NCBI GenBank assembly: GCA_948567375.1
Contig: OX419757.1
Span: forward strand, 10,368,974-10,432,973
Direction of reading: 5' to 3'
Source: Lunularia cruciata
Taxonomy: Eukaryota; Streptophyta; Marchantiopsida; Lunulariales; Lunulariaceae
Length of the DNA: 64,000 bases
Shown here: positions 54,354 to 64,000 of the stretch, piece after piece
Layout: each line of letters opens with the position of its first letter
Position numbering within the stretch: position 1 is the first letter of the stretch
Translations under genes and position numbers: made by a program
The notes under the pieces: generated by a model
The model's database searches: none
The model's input: the letters and a program-made list of their open reading frames with translations, nothing else
What the model was told of the DNA's origin: nothing

Positions 54354-54538
54354 TTGCACCTAAAACTAGAAACGCATTCTTTAGTTCGAACCAAGATTAC
54401 AGCCACACTTAGAATTGCACCTGAAACTATAAACCCATACTTTAATTCTTACCAAGAGTACACCCACATTGAAAATTGCACCTGAAACAAAAAACGCATA
54501 ATTCAACTCGTACCAAGTTCACAGCCATACCGAAAATA
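54354..54538. repeat. Three tandem copies of a 61-bp unit
   Basis: Units start at 54354, 54415 and 54476, each beginning TTGCACCT and containing ACC.AG..TACA.CCACA or a variant. Exactly 61 bp apart and diverged by about a fifth, with no indels. A small local minisatellite. Confidence 0.9.
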
Positions 54539-55455
54539 GGTGGAAACGCTCGGCACATAAATCGGCAGCCCTCGATCAGCTGGCCAGTGCAGTAGTGACG
54601 ATATTAGGTCCATCATTCAGACATCAAGCGTCCTTAGACCTAGAGCCACCATCAAAGATCCAAATTCCGATTCAAGCATGTGACAACTCCTTTCTAACTC
54701 GAAACATTCGCTAGTGGGATTGAGCACTTGGTAAAAGAAGACTTAAAGAGATGCAACAAATTAGATTGTACTATCAGCAATTTAATCCTCAGAGCTGTGT
54801 TGTAGGTTTACATTCAAATCAGAGCCTTGCCCCCACAGGTCAACACAAATTTCGCGCACCCTGATTCTGGCTCGAGCGCCAAAGAATTCTAAATCAGACC
54901 CAAAACCCACGCGTTCACGGCGTCTTCGATGTTAAAAACAGAGGACAGATGAGTTGTCGTAGAGATCAAAACAGTTTAAGCTCTCTAGGACTGGACTGAT
55001 GAAAATTGAGCCGGAATTCGATTTCATATGACCTGGAAGATAGATTTTACTTGCAAACCAGTTTCAATCCCCCAAAAGTTTTTAGTTATATGACTCCGCA
55101 CGATTTCGGAAATGATTCACAAGGGGTCGGGCCTGGTCGCAAAGCATGCTCTACTGCGTGCTCTCAACATATATGAATTCAAATTTCTTATTTTCTTCTT
55201 TGTTGATTGAGGAATGCAATGCTTTTGTCCAGTTATAGGAGATTTCTTCGCTTCGCAAAATTTGAATACGATCACGTCAGTAAAATACTGTAGTACTAGC
55301 CCTGGCGCCCAATTCTTCTGGTTGCAAGTGGGGTGTCCCGTCAGGACATGCTTCAGCATCCTTACAGCTTCTTCCACAAACCACGAAAAACGAACATTCA
55401 AGATTTGCTACGATCAAACCGGCAGTTTGCAGAAAAGTGATTATAGGTCGCATAC
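54539..55455. other. 3' flank of the rbcS pseudogene, no clear gene
   Basis: More GC-balanced than the flanking DNA. A minus-strand open stretch (55117-55401, no ATG start) follows the pseudogene in the sense direction. It contains FVEEAVRMLKHVLTGHP and VLQYFTDVIVFKFCEAKK, which I do not recognise. Confidence 0.35.
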
Positions 55456-55960
55456 TTATGCTGATGGGATGTGAATGATGAAGCTGGCTACTTGCACCTG
55501 TCTAATGTTGTCAAATCTCAAAAACCTGATGTAGCACTTAAATCTATATACCTTCTCGCATCCCGCAAGCTCTCTCAATATCTCGGTGGAGTCTTTGCAT
55601 TCAAACATTGACAATTTCCACATGGTCGAGTATCGAGCATGGTGGTATCCGGGATGGTGCAGTGTCGCGGGTTAACGGTTCTTTCAACATCGAACTCGGT
55701 GCAAGGAGCCCATCCGCTCTTGATGAAGTAGTCAATCTGTTTGGTGCGAGCGCCAGAGCTCGAGGGAGCCGAATAATGGAGGGCCTCGAACTTGAGGTTC
55801 GCTTTGGCTCAAGCGCCTGCACGTAATAAGAGGAGAGAAGGTCTCGAACTTGAGGGTTTAGATGGATCCGACACTTGCACGCAGAGCACACGCCTACGGT
55901 TGGTGATGGTGGGGGAAGCAGGGACGGCTGCAACCGGAGTCACGCCAGCGCATGGAGCCA
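55456..55960 (-). pseudogene. rbcS: Rubisco small-subunit (rbcS) pseudogene
   Basis: On the minus strand the C-terminal half reads PGYHHARYSTMWKLSMFE, then DSTEILREL and FDNIRQVQVASFII up to a TAA at 55458-55456. This matches the small-subunit core PGYYDGRYWTMWKLPMFG ... FDNxRQVQCISFI. Upstream, in another frame, KFEALHYSAP and QIDYFIKSGWAPCTEFDVE match KFETLSYLPP and the VDYLLRxxWxPCxEF region. A transit-peptide end (TNRRRVLCVQ) precedes it at about 55880. Damage: a frame change near 55655, a TGA near 55810, and a 58-bp partial duplication of the mature N-terminus (copies starting at 55880 and 55822). W is S in STMWKL. The usual intron near codon 47 of the mature protein is absent. No ATG opens this frame. 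A separate ATG upstream is at 56037. The gene normally supplies the plastid Rubisco small subunit from the nucleus. This copy cannot make it. Confidence 0.85.
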
Positions 55961-57640
55961 ATGTTTAAAGAAGACTGGACCTGCTGCTGGACAATGGAAA
56001 TAGGTGGAAAAGCTCGAAGAGAGTGAAGGTGGTACATGGGTCCGAACTTTGCATCACAAATTGCATTTCATGGAATCCCAGTGCAACGGTTTTTGATAGC
56101 AATTCAAGAGCGGATATCTGGAAAGGAACAATTAATCATGCACAAGATTTGAAATGAGATGATGTTCGTACCTGTAAGGCCTTGAACAGCGGCTACGTTG
56201 CAATCGAGTACAATAGACCCGATCACTAAAGGCATTCGAATTGGACCGTCCATTCTTAGCCAAATGACCGCGGAAGAGTTTGTTGGGCAGCTCTTCGCCC
56301 CTCACCTACTACATTTTCATGAAAACATCATCACATGGCCACCTAATTCCGCGTAACGTACCAACAGAAATAAACTGCACTGAAGAGAACTGCAAGAGAT
56401 AGTCATCAACAGAAGCTTAGGAGTAAGCCATAGCATAGCAAATTTCTGCACATCCGCATATAATTGGTTACGCTCATCTACTCTAGATGGCATAAATTTC
56501 TCGAGAAAGCAGAATGGCTCGGTGCTTGTACGCAATACTATCTCGGTTGCAATACGCCCTTTATGGGAATATGGTAATGAAGGGCAGAGAGAAGATCGTG
56601 TATTGTACTCACAACATTGCTTGGAAAGAACTTTTGTGGCGGTTCTTGCCGATGTTATTCTGACCATTCAAATTTTGAAACTCAAAATTCGTGTAATAAG
56701 TCTCACAAAAGACAATCACGGTGACGGTCGGAGATTTGAGCTTCTCGTCAGAAAAGAAAACGAATTGATAGTTTACCGTGTCACATAAGCACGTTGTTTC
56801 CAAAATCCCGAAAAGATGCTAAAGCTTCAGACATATGGTAAAACGTAGGACTCTCACTCCACCCTATCGATTAGAATCCGGGAGTGTGTTGAAGCTGGTC
56901 AGCTCTTTGCTAGCCTCGGCACAACGAGTGACACCCACGGCTGGTAAAGTGATGGTCGTCAGGAGGTCATCTCTTTCCGTCAGAGTTAATTGATTCAAAT
57001 GACAATAGACAGTTTAAAATTGTCCTTTACGATCTCTCGTTTAGCATACAAACAGTCCATAAAAGTCAACTTTGTGCATTTTTAAGTGCTTCATGCTCGG
57101 TTTCGGTCAAGGCCTGCTTAACTCTTGGTTAGTTCTACAACTGATCATTTCTAAAGATTCTACTTCTCACTTTTAGTGGCAGAAGGCGAACGGTTTCATA
57201 ATCACTTTACTATTTGTGATTCTCGTAAGCTTTTAAAAGTGCCTTTAAGATTAAGTAAACCAAAAAAGGAGAAGATTTCTTGTTAGTGTCTCACAAGGTT
57301 TTCATTAGATGCGTACCAGTCTGAAATCTGCCTTGAAGTCTTCGATCTGAATTTCACGTGGAAGTGTATAAACAGCGTCATGAGCGGCTGGCTATGACAC
57401 GCCCACCAATTCCGTTCCTTCTCTTGAATCCAAAAGTGTTTAGTGTCCCGATGGTTGACCACTAACATGGTCAACGGACGGGTACGAACATGGTTGCCAA
57501 TCCATTCTGCTGTAACTAATGGTGTTGTCAAGTTGGTGAGCTCGTCGCAGGTTATGTCATAAACTGAAAAAGGCGACCGCGTAGGAAAAATGAAGATGGG
57601 AAGACCCCATCAAGCCGTACAAGGGAAAGACAAAAAAGGT
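55961..57640. other. Upstream flank of the rbcS pseudogene, no recognised gene
   Basis: GC-balanced DNA with several short open frames. On the minus strand, 57531-57283 reads TTPLVTAEWIGNHVRTRPLT then ordinary sequence to a stop. I do not recognise it. Another minus-strand stretch near 56975-56870 (LTERDDLLTTITLPAVGVTR) is coding-like but short. These may be exons of decayed host genes. No TATA box with a convincing context was found upstream of the pseudogene. Confidence 0.3.
57571..57600. repeat. Short repeat, first copy (partner at 63971-64000)
   Basis: GGCGACCGCGTAGGAAAAAT followed by GAAGATGGGA closely matches the last 30 bases of the window (GGCGACCGCGTAGAAAAAAC, then GAAGGATGGGA). The flanking DNA differs on the left, and the right side of the second copy is outside the window. 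Confidence 0.6.
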
Positions 57641-60600
57641 AACATGGGGCTAAGCCCCAATAGAGTCTGTATGAGAAATCATAAACGAGGACTTTCTAGG
57701 GAACCAATTACTGTACTATAGTATAGGGGACAATCCGGATTCTGGTGTTGTAACTACTTTTAATGCTTATTCAGCTCGAGCTCTTTTTCTCTTTTGTGTG
57801 AAGCTTTAAAAATGTTATTGCAATTACTTTCAAATGATATAGATTTAATCATTATTGAAATTAGATTTGTAAATAATATATATACTCTTTATTTATTTGA
57901 ACATGAGATATCAAATATTCCAGAATTTTTCTTCCTGGTCACTAAACATAGATGATCATTACATCAAGTGTTCCCATAACATGATCATTTTAAGTCAAGG
58001 GCCGGTCTAATAGCCAACTGAAACCAATTAAAAGCACTTTCCAAACTCAGAACCACTTAACTTGTTTAAATTTTGTAAATAGTGATGTAAGGAATAAGCG
58101 AAACCTTAAACAACTAATCAAGGAGAGAAATTGCTTCTCGCAAATATACGAGTAAGCCTTACTCTGCAATGTATTAAAAAATTTAATATATTGATATTAT
58201 AGATAAATATACATAGTAGAAATTGACCTTAAGTTTGAGTTGGCCTGGTGAGGTATAATCTTAAATATAGCATTATTTTCAAAATCAAATGATTTTAATT
58301 GTTTAACTTATTATGATTTGCACAAAAAAATAGACTTTATAGATTTTATTATTCTTATTGCTAAGTTTCTATGAATATTATTTAGATATTCAAAGAAATT
58401 GTTTGCTTCTATATTCAGATGTTCAAGGAAAGAGAAATAAAATATCATAAATTTATTTTTAATACATATCTTACTTCAATGGAAGCTTTCTCCTTCCGAA
58501 TGATCCATTCTTCACATTTTAACTTCAAATTCAATTTCTTATAATTAATCATAAAGATATACATTCAAGTTATTTTTCTAAAGTACTATCTCTTAACTAT
58601 CACAAAATCCTCCAATAAAATACATTTTTAATTTAGATGTGTTTTGAATTTTTAGAACTAAAATATATTTAAATCATGAAAAACTATACACTGATACTAA
58701 TAATTTAAATAGCTATATTAAAACCTAGATATAAAAAAGGTAAATTATAGTGAAATTAATTTTTGAAAATTTTATTTTTCCCTTATATTCCAATTGAGAA
58801 CTTAATTTTGATATGGAAGGTGATTTTGCTAGACTGTAGATTTCATTAAATTATATAAATAAAATCAAAGAAAATCAATTAGGATCTAAAACGCATAAGA
58901 AACTTGATATGTTGTTTTGCTTGATATGCTATGTTCATTGCAATTGGTATATATACGGGGACAAGAAAAATATGTTTGGTTGAAATGTGAACCTGAGTGA
59001 AATAAGGAAGGACAGCAGTATGCAAAGTGTTTCCATGTCTTCAGTGAAAACAACATAAGATAAAGATAAAGAAGGGATGTCTTATCGATCAATGACTAAT
59101 AAGAATAGCCTATTTCACCAATATTATACATTCCATCCATCTAGCTTTGGCCTCCTGAAACATAGCAATGTACCAAATTATTGGATTGGCACCTTAATAC
59201 CTTGGTTGCGATGGAGAAGAAGTCTTTGTGAATGTTGCGGAGGCAAACAGAGAAGGAGCCAAAATCTCCATGATAGGAAATTTTGTGGAGTAATGTGCTA
59301 TGGTAACAAAAAAAGAGTATTTTAGGCCAAATACAAGTATGCTTATAAGGATATTTTTGTACAAATAGTTGGTAAGAACAAAAATAATGGGAATAAGATG
59401 TCTAGTATTCATCCCTAGATACCTCAATAAGTTTTATAGAAAACAATGAGGTGTAGGTTCCAAACGGGAGATGTTGATTTACATAACAAAGGATGTAGAC
59501 AATTTGGAGTCCAGATTGCTATTTGAGGCTGCATGATATTCTCAATTACATGATGCAAAAGTAGAGCAAGCAAAAAGGATGACCACTTACATACTTAGAT
59601 TTTAAAAAATGTTGTTAAAGTTTGCTCAATTATGTTCTCAAATTCAACCATATAGTAGACGTCAAGTTAGCATCTTGTGAATATGTCACTTTTACTTGTG
59701 TTTTATTGTGTGGAATTTGCAATTATCATGGTACTGATGATTTATTCTCAGTTTCAAACAACCACACGATTTGACAATGTCAATGTATGCTTACTATGAC
59801 AATCTCACAGTCTCCTCGGAGTGTTCAGTGTTTTAAGATTTGTGGGTTGATACTACAATATGCCCTATCCACTTCTTTTTTATTCTAGAAGCCTCTTATA
59901 GTTTTAAAATAACCTAGTTTATTGTAGATAATACATATGGATTATACTAGTTTATGTTACTATCTGATCTAGTTCGCTGATTTTCCATAATGTATTACCT
60001 TGCTTAGGCTATGTTTAATTCAATTTATATGCCTCTGTGCTTGCATTTCTAAACAACAACACCATTTCATTACTTGTACTCCGAGTTATTATGTACTAAT
60101 AAGCCAATCAAGTACTACTATGCCGGATCTAGAAATAAATAATTATGACCAGATGGACAATGAATCGAGGTGATGCATCTCATGTTCAAAGAAACTATGA
60201 CTTTGCTTGTAGACACTCCATTTTCGGCTATGTTTCTAGACATTGGAACTAGGTGAAAAAGATTTGGCATTTGCTTTGGTGTCTGTGAATTGGTAGGCAA
60301 ATTGTAGGAAAAGTGGGAGTTCTTAATATTGCCAATATTCATAGTTTTTCCCAATACTCCCGAAATCTTATTTTAAATAGTTTCATCAATCAAATAATAT
60401 CCGTGGTCATTGTTGCAATATACCTTTGGTATGAGAGTTAATTCAACTATTATTATACAAAAATATCTAGAATCTGTACCTATTGTTTAATTGTGTTAAG
60501 ACTTAAAGAGGAACGTCTTGCAAAGCTCAAGTTCTTGAACACTACAACTATATATATACTCCATTTCCACTTAAATTTTCAGATACTTAAGTCAAATGAA

Positions 60601-60780
60601 AAGTATAAAAATAGATCCTTGAGTATTTGTAGAATACTATGGATTTCACAGGGGAAGGTATCGCACTAGGCTTTTGGTGGTTGTAATATAGTGCATACGT
60701 TACAGTCGTGCATTTTTGCTTTTATAAAAATTTTCTAATGATAGATTCTAGTTTGCAAGGTATCAATATAGCTCACTTTG
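57641..60780. other. AT-rich DNA without a recognised gene
   Basis: About 57830-58870 is markedly A/T-rich with many ATTT and TAAA runs. The rest has only short, unrecognised open frames (for example 59077-59325 on + and 60118-60354 on -). No repeat ends, RNA genes or clear exons were seen. Confidence 0.45.
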
Positions 60781-61170
60781 GGTAGACTTTTGCAAAACTC
60801 TATTTAGTTTAGTTTAGTTTTCAAAATTTAGTTTTCAATCGCATTTCCAGAGATTAAGATCAGGTAAAAGATATATCACCAGGTTTTTGGAGATCTGTTT
60901 ACTTAGCTCACAAAATTTGAGTTTTAAACTATGTTTCCAAAAATTCAGATCCGATCAAAGATACAACAATAGGTTAATGGGCGTATGTAACAAAATATGC
61001 ACTTCACCGTTGATGCAACTTTTGCTTTTGGTAAGCATTTGTGAGATTCTACTTTTACAAGGTAGTCAAAGCTATATTTGAATTTATTTTGCAAAGCTTG
61101 GTTAATTGAGTCTGAGTTTCCAAATGCATTCCTAGAGATTGAGTTGGATCTTTAATTACAGTGAGGGTTT
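60781..61170. repeat. Degenerate tandem repeat, about 85-90 bp unit
   Basis: Related blocks at about 60815-60893, 60898-60985 and 61085-61160 share TTTCCA, AGAT(T/C)..GATC and ACCAGG/ATAGG phrases in the same order. Strongly diverged. Confidence 0.45.
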
Positions 61171-61216
61171 GGAAATCCCAATTCTGTGTTTGATTGAACT
61201 GTTTGATTGAACCGTT

Positions 61217-61252
61217 GAAGCATAATTCAGAAAAAACTCTGAATTATGCTTC
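61217..61252. repeat. Perfect hairpin with 14-bp arms
   Basis: GAAGCATAATTCAG, 8-base loop AAAAAACT, then CTGAATTATGCTTC. It is the longest perfect short-loop palindrome I noticed outside the transposon pair and the TA run. No terminal repeat of a known element was recognised. Confidence 0.9.
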
Positions 61253-61639
61253 TGCTTATGATTTGACCTCAGTCACCAAGAGACAGAGTTCTAGGACTGA
61301 AAGATATACCTTTTCTTTCGGTTACCTACCTTTCAATAGCCAAATTACTTTATATGAAGTCAAATGTCTAGTCCAAATAAGTTTATTCTTGTTTCTGGAA
61401 AACTAGTTTTCCTACATTACCTATTAACTGTTGTGGTGCTCTTAAAATTTAAATATGTATATGCTTTTTTAATTCCGAACAAGACGGTTTTCCTCTTCAT
61501 TCTCATATTTTTTTCTTATGAAGTAGGGGTTCATTTCCCTACTTGTTTTCAGTTGACGTGTTTCTTCCATGAATTTTAAACATGATTTTCAGTTTTATTC
61601 TGAGAAAATTTAATCCATTTCTTTGTCGCGTGATGGAAA

Positions 61640-61920
61640 CTTGGGACTTTCTATTTTTAAATATTATTTTTCTCGATGAACCAAAAGTAGAATTTGAGAT
61701 GAGGACTTGAGTTCCTAATTTGGGTTTATTCATTTCCCTGTTTTGAAACACATGCATAAAGATAGGAAGGAACGGAGACTAGGGACTTTCCTAAATGTTT
61801 TTATGCTCGATGAACTAATAGCAGAATTTGAGGTGGGAATCTGATTTCACTTACTCGGATTTTGTTCATTTCCGTGTCTGAAAAAGAATGCAGATAAAGC
61901 ATCTTGGTTATTGATAAAGG
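61640..61920. repeat. Two degenerate tandem units of about 140 bp
   Basis: GGGACTTTC...CTCGATGAA...AGCAGAATTTGAG-type blocks begin near 61643 and 61783, both followed by TTCATTTCC and ATGCA.A.A. Diverged copies of one unit. Confidence 0.6.
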
Positions 61921-62845
61921 AAACCAGGGATTCTTATGTGGAGAAATCGGGACATCAGGGTATTTCTCTAGGAATAACATTATATTTAGGGAACAATACA
62001 TTTACCCACCTTGCCATCCAAGGATCTATCCATAAAAGGGTCAGATTCCTCCTTCGGTACAAAACATGTGCGGAGAAATTGATTTTCTAAATGGATCGTA
62101 TGACTGTACAATCCATTTAGCTTGGTTGATAGTATGAGTGCAGTGGTTCTTGCTCAGAATCAAAATGTTTGGTCCATAGTAGGATATTTAAAATTTGATG
62201 TTCAGTCTCCTATTATGTCTGAGAAGATTTTATTTAGTTATAATATTCTTTACATGTGGTGTGGAACTCACATAGAAATAGATAGCCAACATCTTCATCA
62301 ATTCATTTAATGTTTGAGATGAACAAGAGCGAAAAGATTTTGAATTTTAGAATATCACTTGGAGTGTAGTGAAATATTTAAGAAAAGGAATACAATCAAA
62401 GAGAGGGCATCGATAGTTGTTCAGAAGCTTTATAGGTCTCTTGTTTCGTATCAAAGACTTTAGTAAATTTTGCTTTACAATGGAGTTTCATTTTCTAATT
62501 CCTTTCTAGGTCCTTGATCTTTGTCAGTTTTTCTTTGCCAGTGCATTTAATTTACAGCATATACATTGTTAGTCGGTGTTCTAGTGCAACTAGAAATCTT
62601 TGTTTGTGTTGTGCTTGACACGGCATTTCAGCCACTGTTAATCCCACTTTAGTGTAGAGATGTGCTCAGACAGCGAGACAATCATTATCCACGAGAGGTG
62701 TGTATGTGCACTTGTGCTAAATGAAAGTTAGATAAATTGGTAATTAAGAAGTTCGGAATACATCAGTTCCTAACATGCAAAAGCACTGAATCTGCTAATT
62801 TCAACGAAATGTTTGAGGTGTATAGTGAGCAACTTGTCTGGAGGA
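61921..62845. other. No recognised gene
   Basis: Mixed AT-rich sequence. A pair of short related phrases, ATGGATCGTATGACTGTACA and CAATCCATTTAGC, sits near 62091-62122. The open frames are short and unrecognised. Confidence 0.4.
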
Positions 62846-63152
62846 TAGTTCCACGGTGTTTACAGCCATAATGTATGTTGACAATCTTAGCGCTTTGTTC
62901 CACCCCTTGTACATACAGTTCATTGACTTGACTTATTAGATGCTAGTTCCATGGCGCTTGTACCCATAACGATGTTGACAAGGCTAACGCTTTACTCCAC
63001 ACCTTTATTCCACACCCTTGTACTTTTTGATTGAATTGATCAATTAAAATCTGGTCCCATCGTGCCAACACCCGTAATGTACATTGAACATACCGCGAGC
63101 TCGCGCGTTTGTTCGACGCCCTGTACTCGTGATTGGATTGATTATTAGAGAA
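62846..63152. repeat. Three degenerate tandem units of about 100 bp
   Basis: Units begin near 62846 (TAGTTCCACGG), 62944 (TAGTTCCATGG) and 63052 (TGGTCCCATCG). Each continues with CC.TAA.G, TTGAC or TTGAAC, then CGC...TT..TCCAC-type and CTTGTAC-type phrases. Spacing is 98 and 108 bp. Confidence 0.65.
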
Positions 63153-64000
63153 GTCTTGCATGTGGGAATCGATTGTCCATTTAGCATTCATGTAGCATTT
63201 TAACTCTCTGAGCGTTACAGCGTACGGTAGGTCCAGGAATACGGGGTCAATTGCATGCTAGTAACCTTATTGCAGGAAGTGTATTATTGTAAAATTCGTC
63301 ATCATGGGTTACAGTGTTTGCTAGGTCAATTATTGAGAGATGCTGGATTGGATAATTCAGAATTGCTAATCGCAACCTGATGCACCCTCCGCACTAGATG
63401 TACAGTACGTGCTACTTCCTAGAGTATCATCTTTAGTGTGAATGTTGTAGAAATTTTATTCCTTGTCACAAATAACTGTCGCAGTAAAATTTCATCGAAT
63501 TCCAAAAATGTGTATTTTGTACCGCTTTTGTCCAAATTGATCAACAAAAGCGGTGTTTACAATATGTTATAATTCCAAAATCTGGAAAGCAACCACCTTC
63601 TCTGTGATCCTATTCATTCCTATTTGCTTGGAAGGAGTTTCCATGCAATAGAAAATTGTAGAAAACACAATGGGCCATAGGGCCATACGACCTATATCCT
63701 TTACGGACGTATTCTACGGTCAAGGATATACGCATCTCTAGCTTGTCCATGTCCCTTCTGTATACATCGTATTTATTCATATTTATGTAGAACTCTCCAT
63801 ATAAGAGAAAGCGAACCATTGGGACCATACGACGGATATAACTTGTTCGAACGTGTTCCACTGCGCAACAACCACATACCCTACATTGTCCACGCAAGAG
63901 TCACTGGTTGTTGTTGTCAATATAGTTTTGATGGTTTTCTAAGTGGGGCGGATCTGTTGAAGGGAGGAAGGCGACCGCGTAGAAAAAACGAAGGATGGGA
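63153..64000. other. No recognised gene; internal duplicated phrase
   Basis: A minus-strand open frame (63897-63610) contains two related segments, VEHVRTSYIRRM and VEYVRKGYRSYG, about 130 bp apart. This shows a diverged local duplication (CCATACGACCTATAT near 63682 and CCATACGACGGATAT near 63826). No known domain. The last 30 bases match 57571-57600. Confidence 0.4.

Noticed and set aside
57283-57531. Faint resemblance of PLVTAEWIGNHVRTRP to rhodanese-type sulfurtransferase N-termini
   Set aside because: Only a few residues agree, the following sequence does not fit the family, and no catalytic cysteine motif was found.

Overview
The window looks like intergenic DNA from a large plant nuclear genome, most likely a gymnosperm. 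Four things point there: LTR retrotransposons nested to several levels, very old decayed copies, almost no intact host genes, and a decayed nuclear gene for the Rubisco small subunit (rbcS). The gymnosperm call rests on overall style and is moderate.

From 1 to about 30.5 kb lies one old Ty3/gypsy element that has been repeatedly invaded. Its gag zinc-knuckle region is at 1768-2472 and its pol runs from about 25.4 to 29.7 kb. In front of the reverse transcriptase it carries a decayed C5 cytosine DNA methyltransferase domain, which is the most unusual content of the window. It is interrupted by the 3' end of a giant LTR holding a minisatellite (1-1767), a 20.8 kb tail-to-tail pair of chromodomain-type Ty3/gypsy copies (2473-23248), and probably an LTR-like block (23449-25225). 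The left arm of the pair holds a very young, nearly whole Ty3/gypsy element of the Athila/Tat (OTA) type (3815-11645, LTRs with 2 differences in 692 bp). The right arm holds a 2.36 kb solo LTR of the giant family (18680-21039).

From 30.5 to 38.8 kb is an old relative of the young OTA element, with LTRs differing at roughly one site in ten. From 38.8 to about 51.9 kb are highly decayed pieces of another Ty3/gypsy family with extra coding sequence after integrase, interrupted by a third OTA-family LTR (solo, 49814-50501).

From about 52 kb to the end the DNA is mostly low-copy in appearance and AT-rich, with microsatellites, degenerate short tandem repeats and the rbcS pseudogene (minus strand, 55456-55960). 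No intact host gene was recognised. The layering gives a relative history: methyltransferase-bearing element first, then the chromovirus pair inside it, then the young OTA element inside that.
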